Part shown: in pieces, positions 12,401 through 27,400 of the stretch
Layout: each line of letters starts with the position of its first letter
Numbering within the stretch: the first letter of the stretch is position 1
DNA from: Lutraria lutraria
Taxonomy: Eukaryota > Mollusca > Bivalvia > Venerida > Mactridae
Direction: 5' to 3'
NCBI GenBank assembly: GCA_964023205.1
Contig: OZ026847.1
Span: 9,916,652 to 9,980,651 of the forward strand
Length of the DNA stretch: 64,000 nucleotides
Notes under the pieces: generated by a model
Database searches by the model: none
The model's input: the letters and a program-made list of their open reading frames with translations, nothing else
Told to the model about the DNA's origin: nothing
Made by a program: the position numbers and the translations under genes

Positions 12401-15400
12401 TGCCTATAATTTAAAGATTAAAGAAAACTCTCGGTAAAAAGATGTAAAAACACAGCATCATACAATGTATTAATCTGGTAATGAAAAATATAGTTCATCA
12501 TGAAATGTTTATTTCACAAAGGGCAACAGTTGTTACATTAAAAAAAATCGTGAAATAAAATTGAAGTATGTAAGGTATCTATCAAAGGCCCATCGATAGT
12601 TTGGCTTTATTATTTTTTATTATATTGTCACTTAATTTGGCACTTTTGTGTAGCGTTGAGAAGATAATTTAGAAAGGATGAAATACATTAAAACAAACTG
12701 TGAAATATCTTAGTATAAATATATAGATATAATCACGCCCATTTAACTCATAACAAGGTAAGTTTTCCAAAAATTATGAAGTATACAGGCCTTTGTATAA
12801 AAATATCGAAATGCAGTTAGCTAGCTATGGGTTTTCCGAGTACGCACATTTTGGAAAAACTTACGTTGTTGACAAACAATATGGATGCTAACAACGAGGA
12901 CGAAAGTTCCTCACAACATTTTACCGAAGGATAAATTACACTCGTTATGAGTTAAACGGGCGTGCATAATGTATAAATAAATATACTAGATAGATAAAAC
13001 AGCTCTATATAAATAAAATTTAATAGACAAATAGATATATAAAATAAGATTGATAAACACATAAATAAATTACATCTCGCTTATTAATTAATGAATAAAT
13101 AAATAGACAAGTAAGTAGAAAATCATTATGTAACAAAATATATTCTAATAAAAAAATTCCATATAGCGTGTTATTCAGATTTATGATTTATATATTTTCT
13201 GGTATTGCATGATTATTATTTTTGAATGGCTGGATTTCCAAACAAATTTTCTTTATATGGAATGTCCAGTCTCTGATATTTGCGTTCATGATAAATGTTT
13301 GTCTGGCACCACCACGCAATCTTAGCACGAGAAAAAAATGGCTCGACATTTCGCGTGAAAATAAAATGACCCGTATTGAACTTAGTTACGTGACACACTC
13401 CGTAGTTATTATATTTTTCAGATAAGACTAGTGAAAAAAAAACAGCTTCTTCAGCAGAATGGATGATAATTTCTGTTAAAATTGTCTTTATATGCCTTGT
13501 AAGGTATTTTCATTCAAAGATATACTTCAATTATGGTTAAAAGAATGAAGATAGAACTGGGTCGGCTGGATATTAAAACTTGATACGCATTAAGTCGCAC
13601 GTAATTCAGAGCAGAGGTGGTACGATGTCTAGATGGGATTGGACAACAGTTGTTTGAAAACAAGGTTTAATGTATTCCAAGCCTATTGCCTGAAATTATT
13701 GTCCAAAAAATGGGATATGTAGGTTTCCCTATAATGATGAAAATGATCCACCATGAGATTTTTAAAACACAATGACATTATATTAAGTTATTTTCCCTTT
13801 AGATTTGCATTGGAACCTATGGGAGAATGCCATGTTTCAAAGATTAAAGACAAAAGAAGATCCATTTCAATGAAAACTCAAAATAGAAAGAAGTGGTGGC
13901 ACATTATCAATCTATTTTATAAAGAAAAATATAGATCACCATGTAATATCTATAAAAATGACTATTTTTCTATTTGTCAACAAGGGCACCAACTCTTGCA
14001 AATTAAAAGAATGTGTCGTGAATAAATTGATGTGTATACGGTAACTATCATAGAAATAATGATAAATGAGCTACATTATCTTAAATTTGTAATAATAACA
14101 TTTTTTTGTGTAGCATTAAGCAGATGTCAGAAAAGTACAGTATTAGACTTCGAATACATCAAAAATTAAAACTGGTCTTAAAAGTTAAAGTTTTTCCTTC
14201 AGTATTTATTACTTAATAGTGATAAAAGATTTATCATGTATATACTTTCGTGTATATTATCACCTACAAACTTTGAGACTGAAATTGTGATTTAAAGTTG
14301 AAGAATGCTCTCAAGTGGCCAGTTTATTGGTTGTGGCGGGGTGGGAACAGTGGAGCGTGTCGTTAAAAGCTTTTCGTTTTTTGCAAAAATATGCAGGGCT
14401 CCATTTCCAATTTTCGGGGTCAAACCGGAGAGATCATTCCCGAAGCCGCTTCACTGGTTTGACTTGAGTTTGGGTCGCATAACCGCAAACCAGCGTTAAT
14501 ATTATAAGATTGTCGCAATTATACGATTCGAAGTGATTGAAATAGATAATCAAAGAATTGATTCCAAGGATAAGTTTATTCAATGTTGTAAATTGCGGAC
14601 AGTGGTAACTCGTTCTCCAGAGCGTTGAAAAGAAATATGCATTTAGATATTGCTTATAAGTTACTTCTGTACAACGGTTCTTTTCTTTTTCTTTAAATAA
14701 ACGATTGAATCAGTACTATTAGTAAAGTATACGGTCAAACTAATGAACAAAGGCCAACCTTAGAAAAGACAAAATGTGGCCTTTATTGTTTAAGTGACAT
14801 CTATTCGGACGTCATTTTGTTCCAAATAATAAATGACGGTTTTGAAAAAGAATGTTTTGATTCACAGGGAAGCCTTTATTCGGAGGTGGCCACTAAAACA
14901 GGTTTGATATATAATTAAATAAAATGAGTTATTCTCCTCTTATTATATATTATTAATATATATATTACGTTATTTATTGTCATTTTTTTTTGTAATTACA
15001 GTATAGCAGTTATGATAAACTTTTAACCGACGTAAACATTAAATGCATAATACCGTCAAACCTGTTTTTGCGGCCACATCTAAACAGATAACAATTTTAT
15101 GAATAAAAGCCATTCTTTTAAGACCGACACTGATTGTGTAGAACCAAATGACTTTAAAATAAATGCCCTCTGTCAATAAAGGTCAAATTTGTCTTTCTCA
15201 AGGATAACCTTTTTTTCACAGCTTAGACTGCACTAAGACACATAATATTCATCAAACACAATTTTGTCATTCACTTACATAATTATGGGTGTATATTCTT
15301 CTTATGATTTACATGTATATATTTATTACTTCATATGCATTGTGTTTACCACATTATTTGGAAAGCATAAGTTACAACAGAATACAACATAATGTAGTAA

Positions 15401-18400
15401 TGTAAATAACATAATTATTATCCAATATCATACATACTGTACATAAAAATGATTAAGTATCTTTCCAAATTAAAAAAAGTAATGTAAATAAATGACCTGA
15501 GCGAAACTCCAATGTCGAAATACAGTGCAACCTCTCCAAAGCAACACCTTTTGGGAGTAGCAAAATTATGTTGTTGTTGAGAGGTTGTTGCTCTAGAGAG
15601 GTTAAACAAATAGTTAAAATGTGCAGAGGGAAATAATCATGCTGTTGTTCAAGAGAGGTTGTTGCTCTAAAGAGCGCCGCTCTGGAGAGGTTGCCATGCA
15701 GAAGTCGACTTAAGACTTAACAATTTTAGTAAAACATTGCTGGTTTAATCGATTACAAACCTTGAAATCGATGTAAACCCAACGACATCAGAAAACATTA
15801 TCGTCGCTGACTTATACGCTTCCGGCATCGCACATCCGCCTAACATAAGGTTCTTAGCAACCGTTCTTGGTAACAGTTGGTATAGCAACCCTTCTGTACG
15901 TTTACGTTCGTCTTCCAACAGGGACGATTTTTCTTTCAGAGCGAGAGAGTAGTTATGCATTCGTCTTATAATGTTTCGGACAAGAAACGTAACAACACCC
16001 AGCATAATAACGGCGATCAATAATTCGATGGCACTCAGCATTAGCAGTTCTTCTACCGTGGAATTTTCATCTTCGGTAAACTAGACAAACAAAATAGTGA
16101 AGATGTACATTTTGTATAAAAATAACTTCAAATATAACGAGAACATAATTTATTTGACTTTGTTTTTGTGTACAATATTACTAATGTATGCAGCCAAACC
16201 GGGGTTAAAGGCCACCTTCGAATCAGTGCCACTTATATGTAACTAGTAACGGTCAATATTTAGCGTTCATTTGTTATTATTATAAACCGAGCACATCTAC
16301 AGATAACAAGAAAAACTATAACAAAACGTTATAGGTAGACGAATAACAAGAAGCATATTGGTTTAGGTTTTTTGTATGAAGTTGCTATTTTCATAAAGGA
16401 TATTGACTGTATATCTTATTCAATCCTTCATTAAGGAGAGTATAAATTATTTACATGATATGAGTAATACACATTATAATGACAATCATGAGTATTTGAC
16501 AAAGGAATAATTTTTATGTATATAGTTCACAAGCACCATAATATCATACCCTACATCAATTAAATAGAATCAACCCTAAATGTTAACGAATTCACCATAA
16601 ATCTGAGCACTATCATACAACCACATTGAACTTCAAATAGCCACACAACAACTTATCTAGGCAATGCCTTCATGATTTACTTGCCTGTCAACTATTAATA
16701 GATTCAGTCATCACCATTAGCCAATCAAATGGCCAGGATTAGCCAAACTAGTAATAGACACTACACTATATACTCGCAAACAGCTATAATAAACTAATAC
16801 TCATAAGTATAATTCGTCTAGAAAAAGATCAGCTGTCCGATACCAAAGAATGATAATTTAAAAGTCTTATGAGAAACGAATGAAAACTACAAACGACTTT
16901 GCCATTTAAACCATTGGATCTTCCGTCTGCTGCGCCCAATTGTATAAACATTATAACTTCAAATTAGGTTAAAATACCTAACACTATATAAGGCCTCGGT
17001 ATTTCAGCTGAGCAAGCAGTCAAGCACACAGGAACCAGATGTCTAGGTACCAATACCAGACACAAGGACTGAATTTAATCGGAAATTATTTAAACCAAAA
17101 CCTTATACAATCTCTTTACCCGAAGCTAACCCAAATTTTAACATAGCCTCAAATTTAAACCATTCATTAAACTGGACCGATGTTTATACAGCTACCGCTG
17201 TACAGTAGAATAGAAAACGGTGGCAGTGAATTTCAGGAGACCCGAATAATTGGAAGCCGGAAGCTTTCTATCGTGCACCCAATAGTAGAAATATTAGTAA
17301 ATATTAATATGTAAACAATATGGTTCAGTAAACATACAAACTGTGTACCCCGACGACATTTTGAATATTGTCATTTCTGGTTATTTCTACCTATTTCTAT
17401 ACAATCGCGATACACCACTCTTAAAGTATAGTTTTGTTTATACAACTTGAATGATGCTGTGCTGGTGGTACAGACAAAACTAACAATCGTTCACTGAATG
17501 GTTTGTAATAATTCTAATCATTTATATCTGGGGTTTAGCATAACATAAACAGGCAACAGCCAGGGTCATCGGTGGATTTTCTACCTTTAACAACAGTAGA
17601 AGAAGAACCCTGGTATACACATGGATAGTACCACATGCTTTAAGTCCACCAAGTCAAACAGTCAGAGATTTATCTAACCACAGAATAAGAATCACCTCTT
17701 ATATAAACCACGTTTCTTTATCTCAAAAGAGTTCTTCTGAGACAGGTTTGATTATATTCTCAGCAAGTTTTGCACTGAAATTCTCACCTGAACAATTTCA
17801 TGGGCGAGTTCATCTTGAATATCTTTAAGGATTTCAATGTACTCCGTCATGTTATCAAACCAAATCGCCCCCGATAGTACAGACGGTGCTACAGCAGTAT
17901 TGTTAAGAATGAACATTCTTAATATGTCCAGCTGCATCTCCAGGCGTGACGACGTATACATTTTCGCGACTAGGTTGGCCGCGAATGGAGAATATGCCTT
18001 ACATTGTTCTAAGAAGGTTTTACCCAATGACTCCTTTTCTTTATACCACAGTAAATCCTCGTCAGGAAATTCACCTGAAAAAAGACAAGACGTGTAACTT
18101 GGGAGTTCCATTTTTAAAAAATCCGGTCTTTTTTCAAACTCATAATATTTCATCCTCAGAATTTGTAATTGCAATGACGGTGTGCGAGTAAACAATCTGT
18201 TCGAAAAAAAGTGTTGATTTCGCGAATATTTGCGTCTTCTGAAATAGTTTATATTAACGTATTGAATTGCACTTACGATAGACTGACAATCTTGCATTAA
18301 TATATGAAATCACGCCATTCTGGTGTAGCTGCCTTAATTCCCATTAAACGGAAATCGGGTCAAATTCTAGCGTGTTTTGAGTGTCAAATTTATTTAGAAA

Positions 18401-21400
18401 AAAGTGATATTTCATACACCAGCACACTTAGTCTACGTTTCGAAGGAACATATTTGATTGTTTTCGTCAAGTAAGTCCAATCACTGAAACACTTATGAAA
18501 ATAAATATCTTATTACTGCATCTTTTCTCTTGTAGTTTCATAATGAACATTAAACGTTGTACATTTTAAGCAGATCGGAATTTTCGATCTATAAACGTTT
18601 TAGTCAAATTTTCTATAATTATTCTGTGACTTACAGCGTTAGTACCTGACCATAGCTATAAATGTTATAAAACATCATGTGATGACGAACTGTAGACAAA
18701 AAAGTTAAGTGAAGTTTAACATTAACAAGGTCCATTAACTTGATATTAGTGACGAAACGCATTGTTTCAATAAATCTATTACTTATCCAAACTCATCGTA
18801 GTAAGGCCATACTAAGACAATTCTTGGTCCGCAATTAGGATAAACTGGTTCCCGTTCCATGATACAGTGCACCAAAGGCTTTATACACACAAGTCATCGG
18901 TACTAGTTTACAATTTGGAGACCGCCTCGTTTGCAAAGAAAAAACTAAACATGTTTTGGCGATTTTGACAAGATTTCGTTTTCAGTACAAGCTTATATAA
19001 TGTTAAAGGCGGAGCAATACTCGCCCGAATGTATATTATCTTGATCCTGCAAAACATCATTTTTAGTGAACTTTAAGTGGATGAGTATGCGTGTTTTCAT
19101 CTAACCATGGAATATCATGCGCACGAATACAAGTGCATTCACTAAAGTAAGGTTGACCAAAACTAGGTAATGTGATAATATACATGTATGTCAGGATTAA
19201 AATAGGTTCGTGCACTATTTTATGTGGTTGCTAAGTTAAAGTAACAAAATGAAACGCTTAAACATAAACAGAGCGGGCACGAAATAAACCATACGGCATT
19301 TGACCCTTAATTGTGACCTTGACGCGAGCCTTCCGAAACATGAGCTCTGTCGTCCTCTCGATGTGGTGAACAAAAGTCAAGTTTCTTCGAAAACCTTTGA
19401 TGGGTTGAAGGGTTACAGAGCAGACACGAAATTGCTTACGAATGGACAGACACTGGTGTCATATAACATAAAACCGCCCTTCAGGATCAATGATCTAGAC
19501 ACTGTTTAGAGGCTGTAAACACATATTTTTTTAAAGATGATATGATTGCATAAACGTGCATTATTTTAATCAGTGTCACACAAAAAAAACTCGTATTGGA
19601 CGTTTCATAAGATCATAAATTATCCCATCAATCGATTCTCTCTTTACTAACTAATGACAGTGATTTTATCGTATTGTCAAGGGAGATAATATATTGTATT
19701 TAGTTTTAGCAGCAAGCTAAGGAAACAATTAACTAGCCGAAGTTTGGTGCTTTGATAACAGGGGGTGTGGGATGAGGGGGCGGGCCTTTCATTGCTAAGC
19801 GTTAACTTTCACTTTGAGATAATATTTTGAAGTCGTTACCTGCTCTAAAAGGGGAGACAACCAGATTGAGTTGTACGTGCAAACAGAAGCGTATTCTAAG
19901 ACATGCAGACTTTTTACTCTTAATCATCTTTTTCCCTCTTATCGCGTTGTCAATATGCACAAGCTAAGTATGTAGGTTGGGAATAAAATTACATCTTAAT
20001 CAAGCACGATATAGTGAACATGAGGCTGAAGATAAAATGATGTCTGTAATTAAGCCAATTAAATAAATATATGTCTATACTATCTGATTTCTCAGAAAGG
20101 TCTCTGGGCACAACTTCCTGTTTGTTAAGGAGGGTTATATAAACCCCTGGACATATTAGGCCAAGGTAATATCACTTGTGTTTACTGTAACACGACCTAT
20201 CCTATTGTTTTGGCACAGACTCTGAAGTTATCAACAGCAAAACTAAAGTAAAATATTTCGGGATACATCGAGCTACTTATTCTAGATAAAAGCATATAAA
20301 ATGAGAGAAAATAAATGTTCATCGACAAGCGTACCATATTCGTTTTTTACAGGTAACCTTAAATATGACCATTTTTAGGAACAAAGCTCCTATAGCTATT
20401 AATTACTGTTTCTACATACAATGAAGTGACGCCTCTTACGCTCGCATTGAAAAATAGTTCCACTTGTTATATAAGTACGAGTACATTGCAGACTTTGCAG
20501 TTTTTATAAAAGCTGAGTTTAAAGCATGGGGAATAATACAGTGTTTTTGGCAATTTAAATAGTAAAACTAACAAGTTTAATAATCATGCAAGTATTTACC
20601 CGCACAAAAGTAGCATTCATAAACTGTTGAGGTAACAAAATTAATACATATTGAAAATAGTTTCATTCAGTAAAGTAGTGCAGGAACACTATATTGTCAA
20701 TATGAGAGAAGTGAGATTACATATGGCACAAGATCGAACATTCAGTATACAAAAAAACAGAGGGTAATCGATCATAGATACAGTTCGTTAGTTAATTTTC
20801 TGCGATGCTGATATGGCTCAATTTTATTTGTTTACTCGCAATTACAGACTGTTAGTCACGTAGCCTAGGTTCCATGGAATTTTTCTGGAAGCAATCCAAA
20901 GATCATTTAGCTTCATATTCATTAGAGACACAACTCGAAGAGCTGTATGATTACTCAAATGCGTTCATAGTTTGGATTTTTTGTTAATCATTAGTAGTGG
21001 CTATCTATTGCAACTAACTATCTGATATTTATATCCAAATATCTAAATGCCTAAGGTTGTTTGTTGCAATGGTGACGGCCTAATTCCATCTGCATTAAAA
21101 TTTTATTGGATGGTGTAAGTATTATTGTGTAATTATAATGTACAGTGCTGAGAGTGCATCAGTACCCGTTGAATAAAATTGAACTGAATGCAGTTTTATC
21201 TACGGTCCTTTCTAAAGCGGCGTAATCGAACAAGAGTTTTTGGTCATATGAGGCGGACAGTTCACTTAACCATCGTTCCTGGGGAGAACCAGTGCTTGAC
21301 AACCAACCTTCCTAAGTGACTGGCTACTTTCTCACATAAACAAACCTTAAAGGGGCATACCCTACAACTGACAAACGTTCTGTGAAAGTGTAAAAATGTG

Positions 21401-24400
21401 TTAGATTTATATGTAAAACAATACATAATGGATAATTGCAAGAACAACTTGGGTCTTAAAATGACTAGTTTAGGTACTAGCCACAAAAACATAGCTATGA
21501 ATAATAAATCACTTCCACCCAAAAATTTCCATGACTAAATGTATGTGTCACAAATACATATTTTTTTATGATTTTATTTTTAATTGGATGAATTTTTGGC
21601 TGAAACTTTCTTCGTCGGCTTTTTTCTTTACAAGCTTCTAATTTATCATCATTTTGCCTTGATTCTAGATGCACCAAGTTGTAGGGCATGCCCCTTTAAC
21701 ACCTTGACCACGGAAGCGAGTAAATATTGATAGTCCCTATTACGAAACGATAGAAATGTATCTAAAGCATTATAAAGGATCTATTTAGTTGTATTCTATT
21801 ATCGATTAGGTATTACGACAAAAATTATTAGGACGGTGTCCAATCAATTTGATACTTTATATTGCAGTAATATATTAATATACTTTGATATAAGGCAATG
21901 TCGGAAATGGTAACATGATCAGTATTTCTCGAGTGAACCCCCTTTTATTTCATTCTTTAATTGCAATATAATGAAATATGAATATCGAGAAGAACATTAT
22001 CTGAGTCTGAAGGACTTTGCTATATCCAGGTTGCGTCCTTTCAAGTCAGCCGTATGTTTCTCAACTCTGTGGTTTCAAGAATTTTAGTTGGATATTTAAT
22101 TGCGTGTATGTCCTGGTCGGTTTGTCTAGGAAACATCCTTCGAATACCACGTACATTTGTCTAAAACTCGACGGTGACAGTCATAACTACTCGGGTATTT
22201 CCGTAACCGAGAAATACGCCTCGTACGTAAGTCTTGGTTTCACGGTTTCCGGCTACTATATTGTAATTTTTAAACGCTAGGTACTCGTTTTCAAGAATCA
22301 TTGACAGAATAACAGAATATCAAACGTTTTTGTCGTTCGCGATTGATGAAATGGGCACCAAGTAACCATTGAAAGTAGCCAGTGAACAACAATAAACATA
22401 TATGTCAGTTATATCCGATGCATTCTTCTTTAGACTAACGCCGAGGAATTCCAATTTCGCCGGGGAGTTAACCACTTTAATGTTTGAAGCAAAGTGAAGT
22501 ATCATATACGTGACTTTGTTGCAGTTACGCGTGCATTTCAAAGTTCTGTATACTAAGTGAACCTAATGTCAGAATCTTATGAAACATAACACCATTCGCA
22601 CTAAAGATTTCATGTTAATTGGCGCTCCCACGGAAGGAGACTCACTCTATATAATCAGACACAGAAACCAGCTTCATTAAATGTGTCATACTTTCTGACA
22701 CGACATTAGACAAATAAGTTACTTCTTAAAAGCATTCATGTGTCATATATATAGTTAATTGACATCAATATGACGATACCGCTTTTCGTGTACAAATACG
22801 TAGAAGTCGAATGTAGATATCTGCAGACTGTCAAGTAAAACACTGGGTACATTAGTTGTAACCTCTCCAAATCAATACGTTTTGGTTGTGAGAGGGTTGC
22901 TCTAGATAGGTTAAATTAATACTTAAAGGCCCATTAGCTTTTTGAATTTCGTAATACAGAACAAAAGATAAAATAATAGTAAAATGTAAGAAATGTATTT
23001 CATTTGCTCTAATATGTGCATTTACAAAATGCCTTTCTTTGGCCACATCGCGTACAAATGTTGTCAGATGCTTTTTCATATTTTTTTGCAATATCATTGA
23101 AAAAATACTATGCTACATTTCTATTTGTACTTCATGATTAAAAAGAAAATTTCAGAATGTTTTTTTGGAAAATTAAAGTCAATTTTACTGATAAGACATC
23201 TTTCTAGGTAAAATAAGACCTACTTTAATTTTAACATAAGAAAGCTAATGGGGTTTTAATCGTGCAGTGAGAAAATCATGCTGCCGTTGAAGGTAGTATG
23301 GCGGTTGTTGCTCAAGAGAGGGTCGCTCTTGAGAGGTTGTTCTGTATTTTCAATATTTTCAGCAGTCACAGTCACATTCATCAACATATCATATATCATT
23401 TAGAGCATAAAGTAACAAAACCCTACAACATATAATTTGTCCGTAGTTATACTACTGAAGCTATATCACTATCAGTTTCACAGAACAGGAATACATCAGA
23501 ACAAATCATTTCTACCAATGGTAAACTAAATGACACAAATGTTTTTTGTAACATGTTTTAATTATTCTAAATAACAAAAAACAAAAAAACACACACTTCA
23601 ATTTCTTTCTCTATCACAACACATACTGCATTAGATCTAAATAAGTGTCTTAAGCAATCACTGTAATTTCTGCATTTGATGTTTTCATAAAGCCATCAGA
23701 CTGTGATAATGTCGACTTCAGAAAGTTATGATTACACTGTGTTTCCTCTGTGACCCTATCATTTCCAATTTAACACTGAGAAAACCTAAGCCTTAATAGG
23801 ATTCGAAAAATCTTATAATTATATTATTTTCTGCACTTGCTTTTGTGAAGTAAATTGAAAACATCACCATGTCACATCGCGCGTCTCTAATTCTAAGTAC
23901 GAATAGCTTGTCGTCTATACCCAATGCCGATTATGCTATCCTACAAGACATGAACAACACATTAAATAAAGGTGAGATGTGGGGATCACTTGCATGGTCA
24001 GGTTCCACGTAAACCATCTGATAACATAACCAAAGTAGCATAAAGATGATAACCAACACGAAGAGAAGTAGAATGAAGCGGAGAGAAATGGAGAGAAGCC
24101 GAAAGAAGCGACAGGAAGTTTAGACAAACAAATGGATAGGAGCGGAGAAAAGCGCGGAAAACTCAGAGAAGTGCAGAACAGAGGACAGAAACGGAGTTGA
24201 GTGGAAAAACGAAGAGAGAATTGGAGAGAAGCGAAGATCCTATGTCCTTGTCCTAAATATTTACAGGTAAAGAAGGGAGTAAGTAAGTGGGCAAAAAGTC
24301 GAATGACAACTTGGTAACAATGATAAGTTACAATAGCTAAATAATTGGAAAATAAGGACGTCTGACCTCGTAACTATAATATTGAAATCAATTTGACAGA

Positions 24401-27400
24401 CAAAATAGGGCGTTTAACAAGTTTGACCATGTAGCGAGAATATAGGCGACAGCCTAAGAGAGAAGCCAGTAAAGTGGGCGAATCCAAAGACGAAAACGGA
24501 CGCACAGAAATATGTGCCATAGAATAAAGCAGCTAGGTAACGGACCGTCCTCATTCTAAATTATGAAGAAACACACAGTGCTGATAACTGTGATATGTAA
24601 ATGACCAACTGGTTATGCCATTTATTCCGATTGTATTCTTCATTGTTTTTGTTGAAGTGTCGCTTCAGCATTGAATGGGTGTTCTTGCCGTACCTAGTTA
24701 ACTAACCATATGGAATCAAAGAAATCAGAGCAACAAGGATTGAATAAATTATGAGGAAGTAGGTGGCCAATTCTTTCTTCTCTATTTGTTTTCCAAACAT
24801 ACTCTTGAACTTTGGAGGGACTTTTCGACCCAAAATACTTCAGTAACTTTTTGCTGTTGGAATAAACCTAGGATTAGTTTGGTAACCATTAACCAGACTA
24901 CAAGTACATGTTCTGGCCGAACCACGCTTGCGAAAGAATTTGTCATTATTTCCAATTTAAACGAATTTTGTCTTATCAATAAGCGATGCTAATCCGGTAC
25001 GTTTATACACCTCTTTCATTGTAAATAAATTGATTTGTTCTACATTTAACAACAATAAGAAATTTCTCAGTCAATTCCGAGTCATTTATTTAATATAAAA
25101 ACATGAGAATCGCACGTTTAAGCTATGTCGTTCGCTATCGATGGCCATTAGCGATGTACATCTCAGCTATCCGTTCAGAAATAGATTTGTTGGGTTCATT
25201 ACCTCGTGTAAATTTCCGTTTACTATATCCGTATATTAAATCAAAAGTAACACGAGTATATTCAGCAAAGACGCTAATAAACACAGCTACGTCTGAAAAC
25301 CCATTTGATGAAATGATAATAAATATAAAATAAGAAAAGTATTTATTTTGCAAAAGGTTACAGTAATCTGGCAAATATCGTAGACATTGAACATTTGAGG
25401 CCAACAATATTTGATAAGAATATCACGTCGTCGAGTCAAATTACTCAAAATATATAAAAGTTCATGTTCTGAATTTATATTTGAAAATTTATGAAACATG
25501 CGAATAAAGTTATCTTATCTGGATAGTTATAGTGCGATTTTATTAAACTGTCAAAGCTGAATAATTACACGATCGCTGAATGCGATTATTTTTAGCTTCG
25601 TACCACAATCGATAGTTTTCTTTATTTTACCGTTAGGGAAGGTCCCATTCCTCATGTTTATATGATATTATGTAGCGCATCGTAAAATACAATATTGTAC
25701 ATTCGACAACTGGTGTAACGAAAATTATCGTATAACTTACGAAAGTAATCGAATCTCACCGAAGCTAAAAAATAAATGCAATCATTGGCCGTGAAATTAT
25801 ACCGGCTTCCGAAACCCAACTAATACGAGCAACAATTTGACCCTTGATAACCTTGGACTCCGGTGATGTTTTTGTGGGTAATTCAAGCCAGGTAAGCAAT
25901 GAAAAAATCATAATCATAACTGTCAAACACACTAATAATGCAATTATTTATAGCGAGAATTACAATGTTTACCAGCATTTCTATTGCAGACAAACCCTAT
26001 AGCCCGTATAAGTCAATTAAACAGGATACGAATTCATTGGAAATAATTAATTGAACGTCATAATCTAAGCCACTATAAAAATAATTAGAAATTATTATTG
26101 CTAAGTGCTGTAACATGATAAATATATTTATTGTATTTTAAACTAATTATGTTCATAACAGAAATGACCTTCCTGATTTATGACCACTAAACGAAACAAG
26201 AAATAAGATCATGGAAGTAAAAATTGAAGTTAATGTCATACGAAACAACATGTAATTCAATATTTCAATTCACACTAGAATATCAACACCACAACAAGTA
26301 TAGCCATACAGTTATCATGCCATATAATTCCAAGAAGTCAATTCGACGATGACGACTTAAAATATTAAACATTTCAAAGCACGATGCCATAAGAATACCA
26401 CCAGCAACATAACACATGTCACATGATTCACTGACGACAATCCGTTGATTGAATACACATGAGGCAAGATTCTAAGGTATAACCAACATAAAAATCCCCA
26501 GGTTCCCCAAAACCCAACCTTTCCAAAAACATCATCTTCCCACATATACCAACGTACAAAAACCTTCTCCTACCCCAAACCCCTACCTTCCTGAAAACCG
26601 CATCTTCTCCAAAACTCAACCCACCCCGTTACAAGTTATCGTGGTATTAACGAAACATTGCCGTATTTTACACTTAGTTTTCATTATTCCAGAATATTTT
26701 ACAAATGATCATTGCGCAAATTCATTATCATGAAAATCTGACCTGATAAGCCATATTTGCATAGTCTAAAGAGTGTTTACAGCGATTAGTAAACAAATTG
26801 CGTTGTTATTTTAATGAGTGGGAATATCTGTCAACAAAAACAAAACTTGTCATTATGGTTTTCAAGAAAGGAAATAGAGTTGAAAATGTTGATTTATTAT
26901 ATGATCGTAGTAAACTTCAAACAGACAAAACATTAACGTATTTGATTGTTACACTCTCATAAAATAGCAATATTTATCAACCGCAAAAATCACTTTCTAA
27001 CTAAGCAAATAAAACACTTAATTCACTTAATGTTCTTTCTATGTAAGTTTCTGGAAAAATTAAACTGTTTGATGCTATGATATGAATTTGAAAATTATGT
27101 CAATTGTATCAACGTTGACAAGTACAGAATATCATTACAATTGAAGAAGGAACATGTAGAAATTTTGAAAAAAATAAGTGTACTTGCAAATTATGTAATA
27201 TGAATAGAGTAGAATAAGAATATCATTTTCTTTCAGTTTGTCCGTTTTGTCTTGATCTTAGAAAATATATCTTCAAAAATATGGTTATACTTGGCCAAAT
27301 CTTCAGAAGTTTCGTTCAATGATAAAGTTTAAACAGTAACACAAAATTAATTAAACTCGCAGCTTTCATTTATTACGCCAATAAATTGAGAGAGTCTTTA

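Larger units (their letters stand above)
12107..15760 (-). other. Cyclase intron 4, rich in repeats
   Basis: There are no coding exons. Contents include two diverged direct copies of one repeat (about 12170-12560 and 13600-14030), a fold-back element (12734-12965), a nested inverted-repeat element (14749-15215) and a pogo-like MITE (15523-15696). The open frames here fall inside these repeats. Confidence 0.6.

Noticed and set aside
25103..25499. Overlapping frames on both strands, one with hydrophobic stretches
   Set aside because: No recognisable domain. Cyclase exons 2 and 3 already join in phase across this intron, so no extra exon is needed.
26357..26619. Overlapping minus-strand frames with similar Gly- and Phe-rich sequence
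   Set aside because: They reflect a two-copy 70-bp tandem repeat; there are no family motifs and no splice context linking them to the cyclase.
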